Origin: Oxalobacteraceae bacterium
Lineage (GTDB): Bacteria > Pseudomonadota > Gammaproteobacteria > Burkholderiales > Burkholderiaceae_D
Reading direction: 5' to 3'
DNA: 42,414 bases
NCBI GenBank assembly: GCA_003537575.1
Contig: DPRS01000036.1
Coordinates: 67,400-109,813 of the forward strand
In this document: piece after piece, positions 8,125-16,938 of the stretch
How positions within the stretch are numbered: position 1 is the stretch's first letter
How the letters are laid out: each line of letters begins with the position of its first letter
Position numbers and translations under genes: made by a program
Notes under the pieces: generated by a model
The model's input: only the letters and a program-made list of their open reading frames with translations
Databases searched by the model: none
What the model was told of the DNA's origin: nothing

Positions 8125-9488
8125 TGCTCCCTCCAGGGATTGCGACGGCCGATGCCGTAATAGCGCAATCCGGCGGCACGCACGATTTCAGGATCGTACA
8201 GGTTACGTCCATCGAAAATCGCCTTGCCGCGCAGCGTTCTGGCCAGGAGTCCGAAATCCGGAGCGCGAAATTCCTTCCATTCAGTCACCAGCACCAGCAC
8301 ATCGGCGTTGTCGATAGCCTCGTTCGAGGAAGCCACGATCGCCAGCTGGCCGGAACGCAGGCTTTCGGCGCTGCTGTCTTGCAGGATACGCAGCGCCTCC
8401 TCACGCGCCACCGGGTCGTAAGCCCGCACCCGGCAACCCGCCTGCAGCAACTGGCGAATCAGCACCAGGCTGGGCGCCTCGCGCATGTCGTCGGTATTCG
8501 GCTTGAACGACAAGCCCCACAAGGCGATGGTCTTGCCGGCCAGCTCATCACGGCCGCCGAAATGGCGGGCGATTTTTTCGAACAGCACACCCTTTTGCGC
8601 TTCGTTGACGGTTTCGATTGCATCCAGAATATGCAGCGTGCTGCCATGGTCTCTCGAGGTTTTCAGCAAGGCCTTGACATCCTTGGGGAAGCAGGAGCCG
8701 CCGAAGCCCATGCCGGAATACAGGAAGTGCGGACCGATACGCGGATCGGAACCGATCCCCATACGCACCGCTTCGATATCGGCATCCAGCACCTCCGCCA
8801 GGTTCGCCAGCTCATTCATGAAGCTGATGCGGGTCGCCAGCATGGCGTTGGCGGCATACTTGGTCAGTTCCGCGCTGCGCACGTCCATCTCGATCATCTT
8901 GTCATGGTTGCGGCTGAACGGCGCATACAGCTGCCGCATCACCTTGGCCGCATGCTCATCGTCGCAACCGATGACGATGCGGTCCGGACGCATGAAATCC
9001 TCGATCGCCGCGCCTTCTTTCAGGAATTCCGGATTGCTGACCACGGAAAAATCGATATCTACTGCGCGCCGGTCCAGCTCCTGCCGGAGTGCCTGGCGCA
9101 CCGAATCGGCAGTACCGACCGGGACCGTGGATTTATCGACTACCACGATCGGTCGCGCAAGACGCTCGCCGATGCTGCGCGCCGCCGACAGGATGTGCGT
9201 CAAGTCGGCGCTGCCATCCTCGTCGGGAGGCGTGCCCACTGCGAGGAAAATCACCTCGGCATGCTCAACCGCTTCATCGTAGTTGGTGGTAAATGCGATC
9301 CGCCCGGCGGCGGAATTGCGCTTGACCAGCTCATCCAGGCCGGGTTCGTGGATAGGAATGCTGCCGGCTTTCAGCATCTCGACCTTGCGAGCATCGACGT
9401 CCAGGCACAGGACATTGTTACCGAAATCTGCGAAGCAGGCGCCCGACACCAGGCCGACATAGCCTGTTCCAATGATGGTGATTTTCAT
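8121..9488 (-). CDS. ugd: UDP-glucose 6-dehydrogenase
   Basis: A 455-residue enzyme oxidising UDP-glucose to UDP-glucuronate with two NAD+. Visible elements are the Rossmann motif GTGYVGLVSG at residues 7-16, the DKSTVPVGT segment at 118-126, SNPEFLKEGAA at 151-161, and the catalytic Cys266 in GMGFGGSCFPKD. The C-terminal domain has LWGLSFKPNTDDMREAPS. Length and motifs are full and normal for bacterial Ugd. It is first in a two-gene - strand unit with the epimerase and supplies uronic acid donors for the surrounding EPS genes. It is transcribed from the AT-rich divergent gap at 9489-9798. Confidence 0.93.
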   Translation of the reverse strand: MKITIIGTGYVGLVSGACFADFGNNVLCLDVDARKVEMLKAGSIPIHEPGLDELVKRNSAAGRIAFTTNYDEAVEHAEVIFLAVGTPPDEDGSADLTHILSAARSIGERLARPIVVVDKSTVPVGTADSVRQALRQELDRRAVDIDFSVVSNPEFLKEGAAIEDFMRPDRIVIGCDDEHAAKVMRQLYAPFSRNHDKMIEMDVRSAELTKYAANAMLATRISFMNELANLAEVLDADIEAVRMGIGSDPRIGPHFLYSGMGFGGSCFPKDVKALLKTSRDHGSTLHILDAIETVNEAQKGVLFEKIARHFGGRDELAGKTIALWGLSFKPNTDDMREAPSLVLIRQLLQAGCRVRAYDPVAREEALRILQDSSAESLRSGQLAIVASSNEAIDNADVLVLVTEWKEFRAPDFGLLARTLRGKAIFDGRNLYDPEIVRAAGLRYYGIGRRNPWREQ

Positions 9489-9523
9489 GAATTTGACTAG
9501 CTTCCAATAAGCGACTTCAACCG

Positions 9524-9543
9524 CCCTTATTCAAAAATAAGGG
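9524..9543. promoter_or_regulatory. Perfect 8-bp inverted repeat, operator candidate upstream of ugd
   Basis: CCCTTATT, four spacer bases CAAA, then AATAAGGG. It lies 36-55 bp upstream of the ugd start codon. There is no T-run pointing to a terminator, so an operator or a leader hairpin is more likely. The binding factor is unknown. Confidence 0.4.
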
Positions 9544-9666
9544 ATTTGACGAGCAATATGTTTCGAAATGGCCAAGTTCGATCAATGTGTTCGAATTTAT
9601 GACAGCGTCATTTCGATGAGCAAATGTTAACAAACTTTAACTCGGCAGTATTGTGCCCAAACTCGC

Positions 9667-9696
9667 TTGCCGACATTTTGTTGAAAATAATATACT
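9667..9696 (+). promoter_or_regulatory. Putative sigma-70 promoter of the 9799-15862 operon
   Basis: TTGCCG (9667-9672), 18 bp spacer, TATACT (9691-9696). The -10 matches 5 of 6 consensus bases and the -35 four of six. It would give a leader of roughly 95 nt before the ATG at 9799. The surrounding DNA is so AT-rich that chance matches are likely. Confidence 0.35.
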
Positions 9697-9798
9697 TAAT
9701 AAATTGATAGTAGTAAATGTTTAATATTACAATATTGCAAATGTTTTTCCTTCTGCTGTAGCGCACAGGCACTTAGAACTGCCGCGATCCGGGCTCGA

Positions 9799-10977
9799 AT
9801 GAAACTGCTTACTTTCAGTACCTTGTTTCCCAACGCTGAAAAGCCCAACCACGGGATTTTCGTGGAAACGCGCCTTCGCTATCTGCTCGCAAGCGGCCGT
9901 GCGCAATCCAGAGTGGTCGCGCCAGTGCCCTGGTTTCCCTCCCGGCACCCGCGTTTCGGGCGTTATGCCGGTTACGCAAAAGTGCCGGCGGTGGAAACGC
10001 GGACCGGCATCCAGGTACAACACCCGCGTTATATCCTGGCGCCCAAGGTTGGCATGACGCTCGCACCTTTCTTGCTGGCGCAATCGGTCAAGTCGACGGT
10101 CCGCGGCATCATCGACTCGGGTTACGACTTCGACCTGATCGATGCCCACTACTTTTATCCCGACGGCGTTGCCGCCGTCATGCTGGGTCGCCTTTTCAAA
10201 AAACCGGTGGTGATCACGGCGCGCGGGACCGACATCAATCTGATTCCACGTTATTCGCTGCCGCGCAAGCAAATCCTCTGGGCCGCCCGGCACGCGCACG
10301 GCATGATCACGGTCTGCAACGCGCTCAAGGAAGAAATGGTCGGGCTCGGCATCGATGCCGGGCGTATCACGCCCTTGCGCAACGGCGTCGACCTGCAGCG
10401 CTTTCAGCCGGTGGACCGTGCCGCAGTGCGCACCTCACTGGGGATGAACGCCTTCACCCTGCTGTCGGTCGGCCTGCTGGAACCGCGCAAGGCGCACGAC
10501 CTGATTATTTCCGCCTTGCCGAAATTGCCCGATACGCAATTGCTTATTGCCGGCAGCGGATCCGAACGCGGCAGGCTCGAGGCGCTGGCGCGGCGCCTGA
10601 ACGTGACGCAGCGCGTGAAATTCCTCGGCGCGCTGCCACAGGCGGAGCTGCGCAGTTATTACGGTGCGGCGGATGCCATGGTGCTGGCCTCCAGCCGGGA
10701 AGGCTGGGCCAATGTGCTGCTCGAATCCATGGCCTGCGGCACGCCCGTGGTCGCCAGTAACGTCTGGGGCACCCCGGAAGTCGTCGCCGCGCCCGAAGCC
10801 GGCGTCCTGATGACGGAGCGCACGCCGCACGGCGTGGCAGAAGCCGTCAACAGGCTGCGGGCAAACTACCCTTCTCATGAAGCCACGCGGCGTTATGCGG
10901 AAATGTTCAGCTGGGATGACACCACCCAGGGACAAATCGATCTGTTCGGCCGAATACTGGGGGAATACCGTCCGTGA
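9799..10977 (+). CDS. Glycosyltransferase family 4 protein
   Basis: A 392-residue GT-B glycosyltransferase. The N-terminal domain has FSTLFPNAEKPNHGIFVETR, which opens the acceptor-binding half. The C-terminal domain has VGLLEPRKAHDLII, IAGSGSERGRLEAL and SREGWANVLLESMACGTPVV with the E-x7-E donor-site element. It is the first gene of a five-gene overlapping + strand unit that also encodes polymerase, deacetylase and flippase, so it should build the same polysaccharide. Its stop overlaps the next start as GTGA. Sugar specificity is not readable. Confidence 0.88.
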   Translation: MKLLTFSTLFPNAEKPNHGIFVETRLRYLLASGRAQSRVVAPVPWFPSRHPRFGRYAGYAKVPAVETRTGIQVQHPRYILAPKVGMTLAPFLLAQSVKSTVRGIIDSGYDFDLIDAHYFYPDGVAAVMLGRLFKKPVVITARGTDINLIPRYSLPRKQILWAARHAHGMITVCNALKEEMVGLGIDAGRITPLRNGVDLQRFQPVDRAAVRTSLGMNAFTLLSVGLLEPRKAHDLIISALPKLPDTQLLIAGSGSERGRLEALARRLNVTQRVKFLGALPQAELRSYYGAADAMVLASSREGWANVLLESMACGTPVVASNVWGTPEVVAAPEAGVLMTERTPHGVAEAVNRLRANYPSHEATRRYAEMFSWDDTTQGQIDLFGRILGEYRP

Positions 10978-12131
10978 AAATTCTCTATCATCACCGCACC
11001 CGTTCCAAAGACGGCCAGTATGTGCATATCGAGGAAATGATCGACGCCCTGCGCGAGCAGGGGCATGAGGTCATCATCGTTGCGCCGCCTAGCGGAGAGA
11101 GCGAAGCATTCGGGTCCGACGCCGGCCTGGTGGCCTGGCTCAAGCGCCATTTACCGCAGTGGTTTTACGAACTGATGGAACTGGCCTACTCGCTGGTGGC
11201 GTACCGGCGGCTGGACAAAGCGGTAAAGCAGCATCGGCCGGATTGTCTTTATGAACGCTATAACCTGTTCCTGCCGGCGGGGATCTGGCTCAAGCGCAAG
11301 CACAAGCTGCCCATGCTGCTGGAAGTGAATGCGCCCATTTTCGAAGAACGTGCGCGCTACGACGGCCTTTCCTTGAAGCGCCTGGCACGCTGGTCACAGG
11401 GCTATGCGTGGCGCAATGCCGACTATGTTTTGCCGGTGACCCAGGTGTTAGCGGATATTGTTGCCGACTACGGTGTCGAGCGCGAACGCATCGTGGTGAT
11501 CCCGAACGGCATCAACGAGAAGCGCTTTGCCCAGGCGCCCGATACCGAGACGGCGAAAGCGGCGCTCGGGCTGCAGGGCAAGCTGGTGCTGGGATTTACC
11601 GGCTTCGTGCGCGACTGGCATGGACTGGACAAGGTGATCGATCTGATTGCAAACGACCCGCCGGAATCCAGCCGGTATTTGATGGTGGTGGGCGATGGGC
11701 CAGCGAGGGCAGCCCTTGAACAGCAGGCGAAGGATCTGAACATAAGCCACCGCGTTAACTTTACCGGCATTGTGGGGCGCGATGACGTGGCGCGTTATGT
11801 CGCGGCTTTTGATATCGCGCTGCAACCTGCCGTGGTGGCGTATGCTTCGCCGCTGAAGCTGTTTGAATATCTGGCGCTGGGCAAGGCCATTGTGGGGCCG
11901 GCACAGCCGAATTTAATGGAAATTCTTATGGACGGCCACAATGCGGTGTTGTTCGATCCGGAACATTCTCATGGTTTACCGCAGGCGATCAGCCGTCTAT
12001 GCTCCGATGCCGACCTGCGTGTGAAATTAGGAGAAAACGCACGCACGACCATTTCCGAAAAATACTTGACATGGCGTGCCAACGCCAGGCGTGCAGTCAG
12101 CTTATTTGAACAGTTGCGCACAGATGCGTGA
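10974..12131 (+). CDS. Glycosyltransferase family 4 protein
   Basis: A 385-residue GT-B glycosyltransferase opening with YHHRTRSKDGQYVHIEEMID, a form common among EPS-locus GT4 enzymes. PNGINEKRF, LGFTGFVRDWHGLDKVI, VVGDGPARAALE and SPLKLFEYLALGKAIVGP mark the donor-binding domain. The start is GTG (10974) inside the previous stop, with GGGGGA as ribosome binding site. The 3' end overlaps the polymerase gene by 8 nt. It probably adds one sugar of the repeat unit. Donor unknown. Confidence 0.87.
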   Translation: MKILYHHRTRSKDGQYVHIEEMIDALREQGHEVIIVAPPSGESEAFGSDAGLVAWLKRHLPQWFYELMELAYSLVAYRRLDKAVKQHRPDCLYERYNLFLPAGIWLKRKHKLPMLLEVNAPIFEERARYDGLSLKRLARWSQGYAWRNADYVLPVTQVLADIVADYGVERERIVVIPNGINEKRFAQAPDTETAKAALGLQGKLVLGFTGFVRDWHGLDKVIDLIANDPPESSRYLMVVGDGPARAALEQQAKDLNISHRVNFTGIVGRDDVARYVAAFDIALQPAVVAYASPLKLFEYLALGKAIVGPAQPNLMEILMDGHNAVLFDPEHSHGLPQAISRLCSDADLRVKLGENARTTISEKYLTWRANARRAVSLFEQLRTDA

Positions 12132-13425
12132 CCTCATACTGTTCGCAATCGTTTTTGGACTCTTGCCTTTCATTATCAAACGGCCGGTAATCGGTGTCCT
12201 TGGATTTACCTGGATCAGTCTGATGAATCCGCATCGGCTGACCTATGGAGCGGCATATGATTTCCCGTTTGCCGCGATCCTTGCAGCAGTAACGCTGACG
12301 AGCCTGCTTTTTTCAAAGGACCCAAAACGTTTTCCGCTAACGTCCGCAACGATTGTGTTGATCCTGTTTGTGGTCTGGATGAACATTACAACTCTGTTTG
12401 CACAGGAGACGGATTTGGCATGGAGGGAATGGGATCGGGTTATGAAAACTTTTTTCATGACTTTTGTCGCCATTTCCGTGGTGAACTCGGAAAAAGACAT
12501 CAAGGCTTACGCCTGGGTGCTGGCACTATCCTTGGGATTCTATGGATTCAAAGGCGGCTTGTTCACATTATTGGGTGGCGGCACGAGCCATGTTGTGGGC
12601 CCTTCCTACACATATATCGGCGACAATAACGCGCTTGCGCTGGCACTAGTCACGATTCTTCCGCTGATTTGGTATTTGCGACTACAGGCAAATAATAAAT
12701 GGCTCCGCACAAGCATGACAGGATTGGTACTACTCACCGGCATGGCTATCGTTGGGTCCTATTCACGAGGCGCGCTTCTCGCCGGTGGTGCCATGCTTTT
12801 TTTCCTGTGGGTGAAGAGCGCCCACAAATTGCGCACTGGCCTTGCCGTTCTCCTGATTGTGCCCCTCATATTCATAGTCATGCCGGACAAATGGTTCGCC
12901 CGTATGGAAACCATCGACAATTACAAGGAAGACGCTTCTGCAATGGGGCGGATTAATTCTTGGAAGTTTGCAGCAAACGTTGCCAAAGACAACCTCACGG
13001 CCGGTGGATATCGCGTATTCACACCCAAGATGTTCATGGTTTATGCGCCCAATCCGTTGATTTTTTACGATGCTCACAGCATTTACTTCCAGGTGCTTGG
13101 AGAGCATGGCTTTATCGGCCTGTTGCTTTTCTTATCCATGATGTTTTTTGCATGGCGAACGGGAAAACGCGTCCTGGTAGCCTCAAAATCCCGAGACGAT
13201 GCAAAATGGATCGCCGATCTGGCAGCGATGTGCCAGGTTAGCATTATTGGATATGCAGTTGCAGGCGCATTCCTGACGCTAGCATATTACGATTTATACT
13301 ATTCCATTATTGTTTTATTGGTCAGCCTAGAAAAATTAGCCCTGAAAAGCCCACAGCAAAACACCTTGCCTGATGTTCGATCCAAGGCAAAAAAATTCCA
13401 AGACGACCCGAATCCCGCTGTATGA
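12124..13425 (+). CDS. Putative O-glycosylation ligase / O-antigen polymerase-like, exosortase A-associated
   Basis: A 433-residue multi-pass inner-membrane protein. The opening MRDLILFAIVFGLLPFIIKR followed by GFTWISLMNPHRLTYGAAYDFPFA is characteristic of the exosortase A-associated Wzy/WaaL-like family (TIGR03097). About ten to twelve hydrophobic segments and a large periplasmic loop (about 265-340, with AMGRINSWKFA and YDAHSIYFQVLGEHGF) are visible; such loops carry catalytic Arg/His residues in Wzy_C proteins. It should polymerise or ligate lipid-linked glycan in the periplasm. The ATG at 12124 overlaps the upstream gene by 8 nt; an in-frame upstream extension to 12076 was not used. Confidence 0.88.
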   Translation: MRDLILFAIVFGLLPFIIKRPVIGVLGFTWISLMNPHRLTYGAAYDFPFAAILAAVTLTSLLFSKDPKRFPLTSATIVLILFVVWMNITTLFAQETDLAWREWDRVMKTFFMTFVAISVVNSEKDIKAYAWVLALSLGFYGFKGGLFTLLGGGTSHVVGPSYTYIGDNNALALALVTILPLIWYLRLQANNKWLRTSMTGLVLLTGMAIVGSYSRGALLAGGAMLFFLWVKSAHKLRTGLAVLLIVPLIFIVMPDKWFARMETIDNYKEDASAMGRINSWKFAANVAKDNLTAGGYRVFTPKMFMVYAPNPLIFYDAHSIYFQVLGEHGFIGLLLFLSMMFFAWRTGKRVLVASKSRDDAKWIADLAAMCQVSIIGYAVAGAFLTLAYYDLYYSIIVLLVSLEKLALKSPQQNTLPDVRSKAKKFQDDPNPAV

Positions 13426-14426
13426 CAACGCCTGTCACTTTAGCAAGTCAGATATTGACGCTATTGTTTAGCGTGGCGGACTACATCATATCGCCGCGCG
13501 ACGTAAAGAAAAGATGCGTTTGCATCCTTAACTACCACCGCATTCTGGTGTCTCCGGATCCATTGATAGAGGGCGATCCGGATGTGCAAGAATTTCACTG
13601 GCAAATGAGACTGCTTGCCGAAAATTTTAATGTAATTCCGCTCCAGAAAGCGGTGCAGGCGATTGCAAAAAATGGAGATCTACCACCACGCGCTATATGC
13701 ATTACCTTTGATGACGGATACCGCTCGCTGCATGATCTTGCCCTGCCCATACTAAAAAAATACAAGCTTCCGGCGACCGTTTTTGTAACAAGCGGGCATA
13801 TCGATGAAAACAACATGTGGAATGACAGAATCATCGAAGCCATACGATGCATGCCCAATGGGACTCTGGACCTGAGAAAACTCAGCATGAAGACTTGGCA
13901 GATAAATTCAGACAAGGATCGAAAGCGGGCGGCGCAAGAGATTACAAAAGCAGTCAAGTATCTCCCTACCAGTTCGCGGCAGGAAACTGTCCGAGAAATT
14001 GAAACACTTGCCGGCACTGATGGGCGCAGCCTCATGCTTACACGAAAAATGATTGCCACTCTTGCAGATAATGGCATTGAGATCGGCGCACATACAATTA
14101 CGCACCCGATACTCAAGAATCTGGACAATCAGAATGCATGCAATGAAATTTTCGAAAGCAAGCGGCAGCTCGAAGCAGTAATCGCCAAGCCTGTCAATTT
14201 TTTTGCTTACCCTAACGGAAAGGCCGGCGTCGATTTCGACGAGCGACACACAAAGATGGCAAAAGATGCAGGCTATATTGCTGCCTTTGCCTCTTCATCT
14301 GGGCCTGCCATGCATGGAAACGATTTGTACCAGATCCCCCGCTGCTTCCCTTGGGATTCAAATCGTTTTATGTTCGGTCTACGCTTGCTGCGCTGGCTTG
14401 CAAATAATGACAGGAAAGCACCATGA
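13422..14426 (+). CDS. Polysaccharide deacetylase (NodB-homology, CE4)
   Basis: A 334-residue protein. ILNYHRIL at about 35-42, ITFDDGYRSLHDLALPIL with the metal-binding DD at 97-98, LPATVFVTSGHI, and IGAHTITHPIL (the His-x3-His metal motif) define a CE4 esterase/deacetylase. It would remove N-acetyl groups from the EPS or a precursor. It differs from the XrtA-subfamily deacetylase at the left edge, so the locus has two. There is a short hydrophobic stretch at 8-23 but no clear signal peptidase site. Start ATG overlaps the polymerase stop (ATGA), stop overlaps the flippase start (ATGA). Confidence 0.88.
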   Translation: MTTPVTLASQILTLLFSVADYIISPRDVKKRCVCILNYHRILVSPDPLIEGDPDVQEFHWQMRLLAENFNVIPLQKAVQAIAKNGDLPPRAICITFDDGYRSLHDLALPILKKYKLPATVFVTSGHIDENNMWNDRIIEAIRCMPNGTLDLRKLSMKTWQINSDKDRKRAAQEITKAVKYLPTSSRQETVREIETLAGTDGRSLMLTRKMIATLADNGIEIGAHTITHPILKNLDNQNACNEIFESKRQLEAVIAKPVNFFAYPNGKAGVDFDERHTKMAKDAGYIAAFASSSGPAMHGNDLYQIPRCFPWDSNRFMFGLRLLRWLANNDRKAP

Positions 14427-15862
14427 GTCTCGCAATTACCGCCATCAGGGGCGCCTACTTCACCAGCATAGCACTCGCTTTTCGCCAGGCCATCTCATTT
14501 CTCACCGTTTTCTACATCGCGAGAATACTTACCCCTTCTGATTTTGGCATAGCCGCCATGGTTATGGTCGTAGTCGGCTTGGCCCAGGTTATCGGGGATA
14601 TCGGTTTCTCCGCCGGTTTGGTTCGTTCACAAAAAAACACATCGACCGTCCTAAGCACCTGCTTCTGGATCGGCTTGGGAATCGGCATTTTTTTGACGTT
14701 GACCCTAATCCTTATAGCACCGCTTGCGGCAATGTTCTACGGCGTCGATACAGTAGCACCTCTATTAAGAGTAGCGGCCTGGGGCTTGCTGGTAAATTTT
14801 TGCACCCCCGTACCACTGGCAATCCTCCAACAACGACTCGGCTACGGTGAATTAGCGCTTTCCCAGGCATTCGGAAGTCTAGCGGGCGCTGTTGTTGCCG
14901 TGGTTTTGGCAACTGCTGGCCTGGGGATTTGGAGTCTGGTAATACAACCAATTGCCGGCAATGTGTTAGCTCTGGCATTGATGATAATTTACACAAAATG
15001 GCGTCCCACATGGGAATATAACTATGCATCCGTACGTGATATTTTGTATGACGGATTGAATTTGCTGGGATCGAGCATTTCCCAGTATGCGCGCAATAAT
15101 TTTGATACCGTTGTGATCGGCAATGCAATGGATAGCAAGGATCTGGGCGTCTATTCAATGGCGCGCACCATCTTGTATGCGCCCATGTATCTGATCACCA
15201 GTGTCGTTTCTCGTGTAATTTTCCCTCTGCTTGCAAAAGTTCAAGGAGAACCAGAAAAAGTTAAAGACACAATTTTGACGGCCACAACCCGCACAGGGCT
15301 ACTGATCTTCCCTTTGTATATCGGACTAATGGTTGTCGCAAATGATTTTGTATTTCTCGCCTTTGGAGATAACTGGCTGGAGATAGTACCCCTGATCAGA
15401 ATCATGATTCTTCCGGCCATGATCCAGAGTATCAGCCATCTCGCATCACCCATCATGGTCGCGCTTGGCGCATCCGGGCTGTCGCTTCGCATCAGCGCTG
15501 GGGGAGCTTTGTTTTATTTTGCAACCTTGTTGTGTGTAATCCCATATGGCCTGACAGCGGTCGCATATGGATACGCTGTGACCAACTCGCTAGTCGGCAG
15601 CATCAGCATTTTTCTGGCGCTGCGACTGGCACAGATCCCGATCTCGGCATTCTTGCATGCCATGCTACGTCCACTCTTTTTTTCCATCATAATGATGGCA
15701 GTACTGATGGCAATTCGCACTTTTTTCTTGCATGGTTCTCATCTTCGATTGGCGATACTTATAGTCAGTGGTGCTCTGGTGTATGCTTGCCTCGTTTTTC
15801 TATTCGAAAAAAAGGCGTGGCAGCAGGTGGCAAGCGCCTTCAAGGCAAAACATTCCCTATGA
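14423..15862 (+). CDS. Lipopolysaccharide biosynthesis protein, Wzx/WzxC-like flippase
   Basis: A 479-residue polytopic membrane protein with about 12-14 hydrophobic helices. SLAITAIRGAYFTSIALAFR at the N-terminus and YIARILTPSDFGIAAMVMVV are typical of MATE/PST-type oligosaccharide flippases (Polysacc_synt_3 / WzxC group). It would translocate the undecaprenyl-linked repeat across the inner membrane for the polymerase two genes upstream. It is the last gene of the + strand unit. Its 3' end is followed after 50 bp by a convergent gene and I saw no obvious terminator hairpin there. Confidence 0.9.
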   Translation: MSLAITAIRGAYFTSIALAFRQAISFLTVFYIARILTPSDFGIAAMVMVVVGLAQVIGDIGFSAGLVRSQKNTSTVLSTCFWIGLGIGIFLTLTLILIAPLAAMFYGVDTVAPLLRVAAWGLLVNFCTPVPLAILQQRLGYGELALSQAFGSLAGAVVAVVLATAGLGIWSLVIQPIAGNVLALALMIIYTKWRPTWEYNYASVRDILYDGLNLLGSSISQYARNNFDTVVIGNAMDSKDLGVYSMARTILYAPMYLITSVVSRVIFPLLAKVQGEPEKVKDTILTATTRTGLLIFPLYIGLMVVANDFVFLAFGDNWLEIVPLIRIMILPAMIQSISHLASPIMVALGASGLSLRISAGGALFYFATLLCVIPYGLTAVAYGYAVTNSLVGSISIFLALRLAQIPISAFLHAMLRPLFFSIIMMAVLMAIRTFFLHGSHLRLAILIVSGALVYACLVFLFEKKAWQQVASAFKAKHSL

Positions 15863-15912
15863 GCCTGCCAGGTCTGCGGCTTGCATAGGCGATTTACTTG
15901 CAGCCCCACCAC

Positions 15913-16824
15913 TCATTGCGCGTTGCGCAACCCCTTTATTACCTGCTGACTTAGCCTTGCATATGCACCTTTGTTGAATCGGCAGTAGCCGATAAAGTGG
16001 ATAAACGCGGGTAAAAAATTATCCAGATTCTCGCAGCTGCTATATTTGGGATGCGGCAGAACAACAGCCCCTGGAATGTTCGAAACAACGATATTGGACA
16101 TAACTTGTTCGCTACCCCATTCATGCCACTTGCATCCAATAGCTGCCTCCATTTCCGCAGATATTTCTTCAACAAAATCAGAGGTAAAAGAGCCTTTAGG
16201 AAATCCTGCGAATCCTGCACAACCTTTCACATAAAGCAAAGAATTATATTTTTTAATCTTTTCAAAATTAGCTTCCGCCACTTGCTGCACATGCGGATTT
16301 GCACCGGAAATTTTTATCTTTGCCATTTCACATTGCTTGTGCATGGACTCGATTTTTTGATCATCCCATGTGCCCAATGTAAAAGCGATGCCCCTTTCGA
16401 CGTTGGCACATACCTCGTCAATGTTACCTATAGCGAGCGTATCGCTGTCCAGCTGTATCACATAATGCTCTTTTACCAGTTCAGCGATACTTAAAAGCCG
16501 TTCCCAGCAGGCCCCCTGTGGGCAAACTGGGCTTCGATAATCGTCCAGTCGCAAAAACGTCACACTTTGCATATGTTTGACGAGAAGCTCTTCATCCACA
16601 GCAGTAAGTGTCCCGTCATTCAGGATGTAGACGTGTCCAACAGGGACTTTTGCCATGAACGCCTTGCTCGCAATAAGAAACATTCGCAAGTCTTTCTTTT
16701 GCAATTGCGTGAGTATGACTGCAGGCGAGCCCGTCGTAATTCTGGCGGGTGATGTATGCAAAATTTCTCGCACCTGGAAATCGTATTTCCCTCTTTTCAA
16801 TCTATCGCGAATTCCGTAGAACAT
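15913..16824 (-). CDS. GT-A-fold glycosyltransferase-like protein
   Basis: A 303-residue soluble protein. AVILTQLQKKDLRMFLIASK, VGHVYILNDGTLT, and YVIQLDSDTLAIGNIDEV (residues about 130-147) resemble GT-A nucleotide-sugar transferases, with DSD as a probable DxD metal site; family 8 or a neighbour is my best guess. The ATG at 16824 is preferred to one 18 bp upstream because GGAG lies 8 nt before it. The DNA is clearly AT-richer than the core EPS operon. It is divergent from the pyruvyl transferase and convergent with the flippase. Acceptor unknown. Confidence 0.7.
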   Translation of the reverse strand: MFYGIRDRLKRGKYDFQVREILHTSPARITTGSPAVILTQLQKKDLRMFLIASKAFMAKVPVGHVYILNDGTLTAVDEELLVKHMQSVTFLRLDDYRSPVCPQGACWERLLSIAELVKEHYVIQLDSDTLAIGNIDEVCANVERGIAFTLGTWDDQKIESMHKQCEMAKIKISGANPHVQQVAEANFEKIKKYNSLLYVKGCAGFAGFPKGSFTSDFVEEISAEMEAAIGCKWHEWGSEQVMSNIVVSNIPGAVVLPHPKYSSCENLDNFLPAFIHFIGYCRFNKGAYARLSQQVIKGLRNAQ

Positions 16825-16852
16825 TTCCCTTACTCCCTGCAATGCAATTAAA

Positions 16853-16890
16853 ATGTTATTGCAAAATAGTTATTGCATAATGATAACATT
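16853..16890. promoter_or_regulatory. Repeat-rich divergent promoter region
   Basis: Between the two diverging genes lies a direct repeat GTTATTGCA (16855-16863 and 16869-16877, 14-bp period) inside a perfect 8-bp inverted repeat AATGTTAT (16853-16860) / ATAACATT (16883-16890). The arrangement suggests a regulator site, but AT-rich chance repeats are possible. Confidence 0.35.
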
Positions 16891-16938
16891 TACTTGCCCT
16901 TTCTTAAACCTATACATCTTTGGCGGTCAGAAATAAAA

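Larger units (their letters stand above)
9489..9798. other. AT-rich divergent intergenic region between ugd and the second EPS operon
   Basis: These 310 bp hold no convincing gene. The base composition is far more AT-rich than both neighbours. I see an 8-bp inverted repeat (9524-9543), four copies of TTCGA at 9562, 9577, 9590 and 9612, and a promoter-like TATACT at 9691. It must carry the promoters of both diverging operons and is the obvious control point of this EPS locus. Confidence 0.7.
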
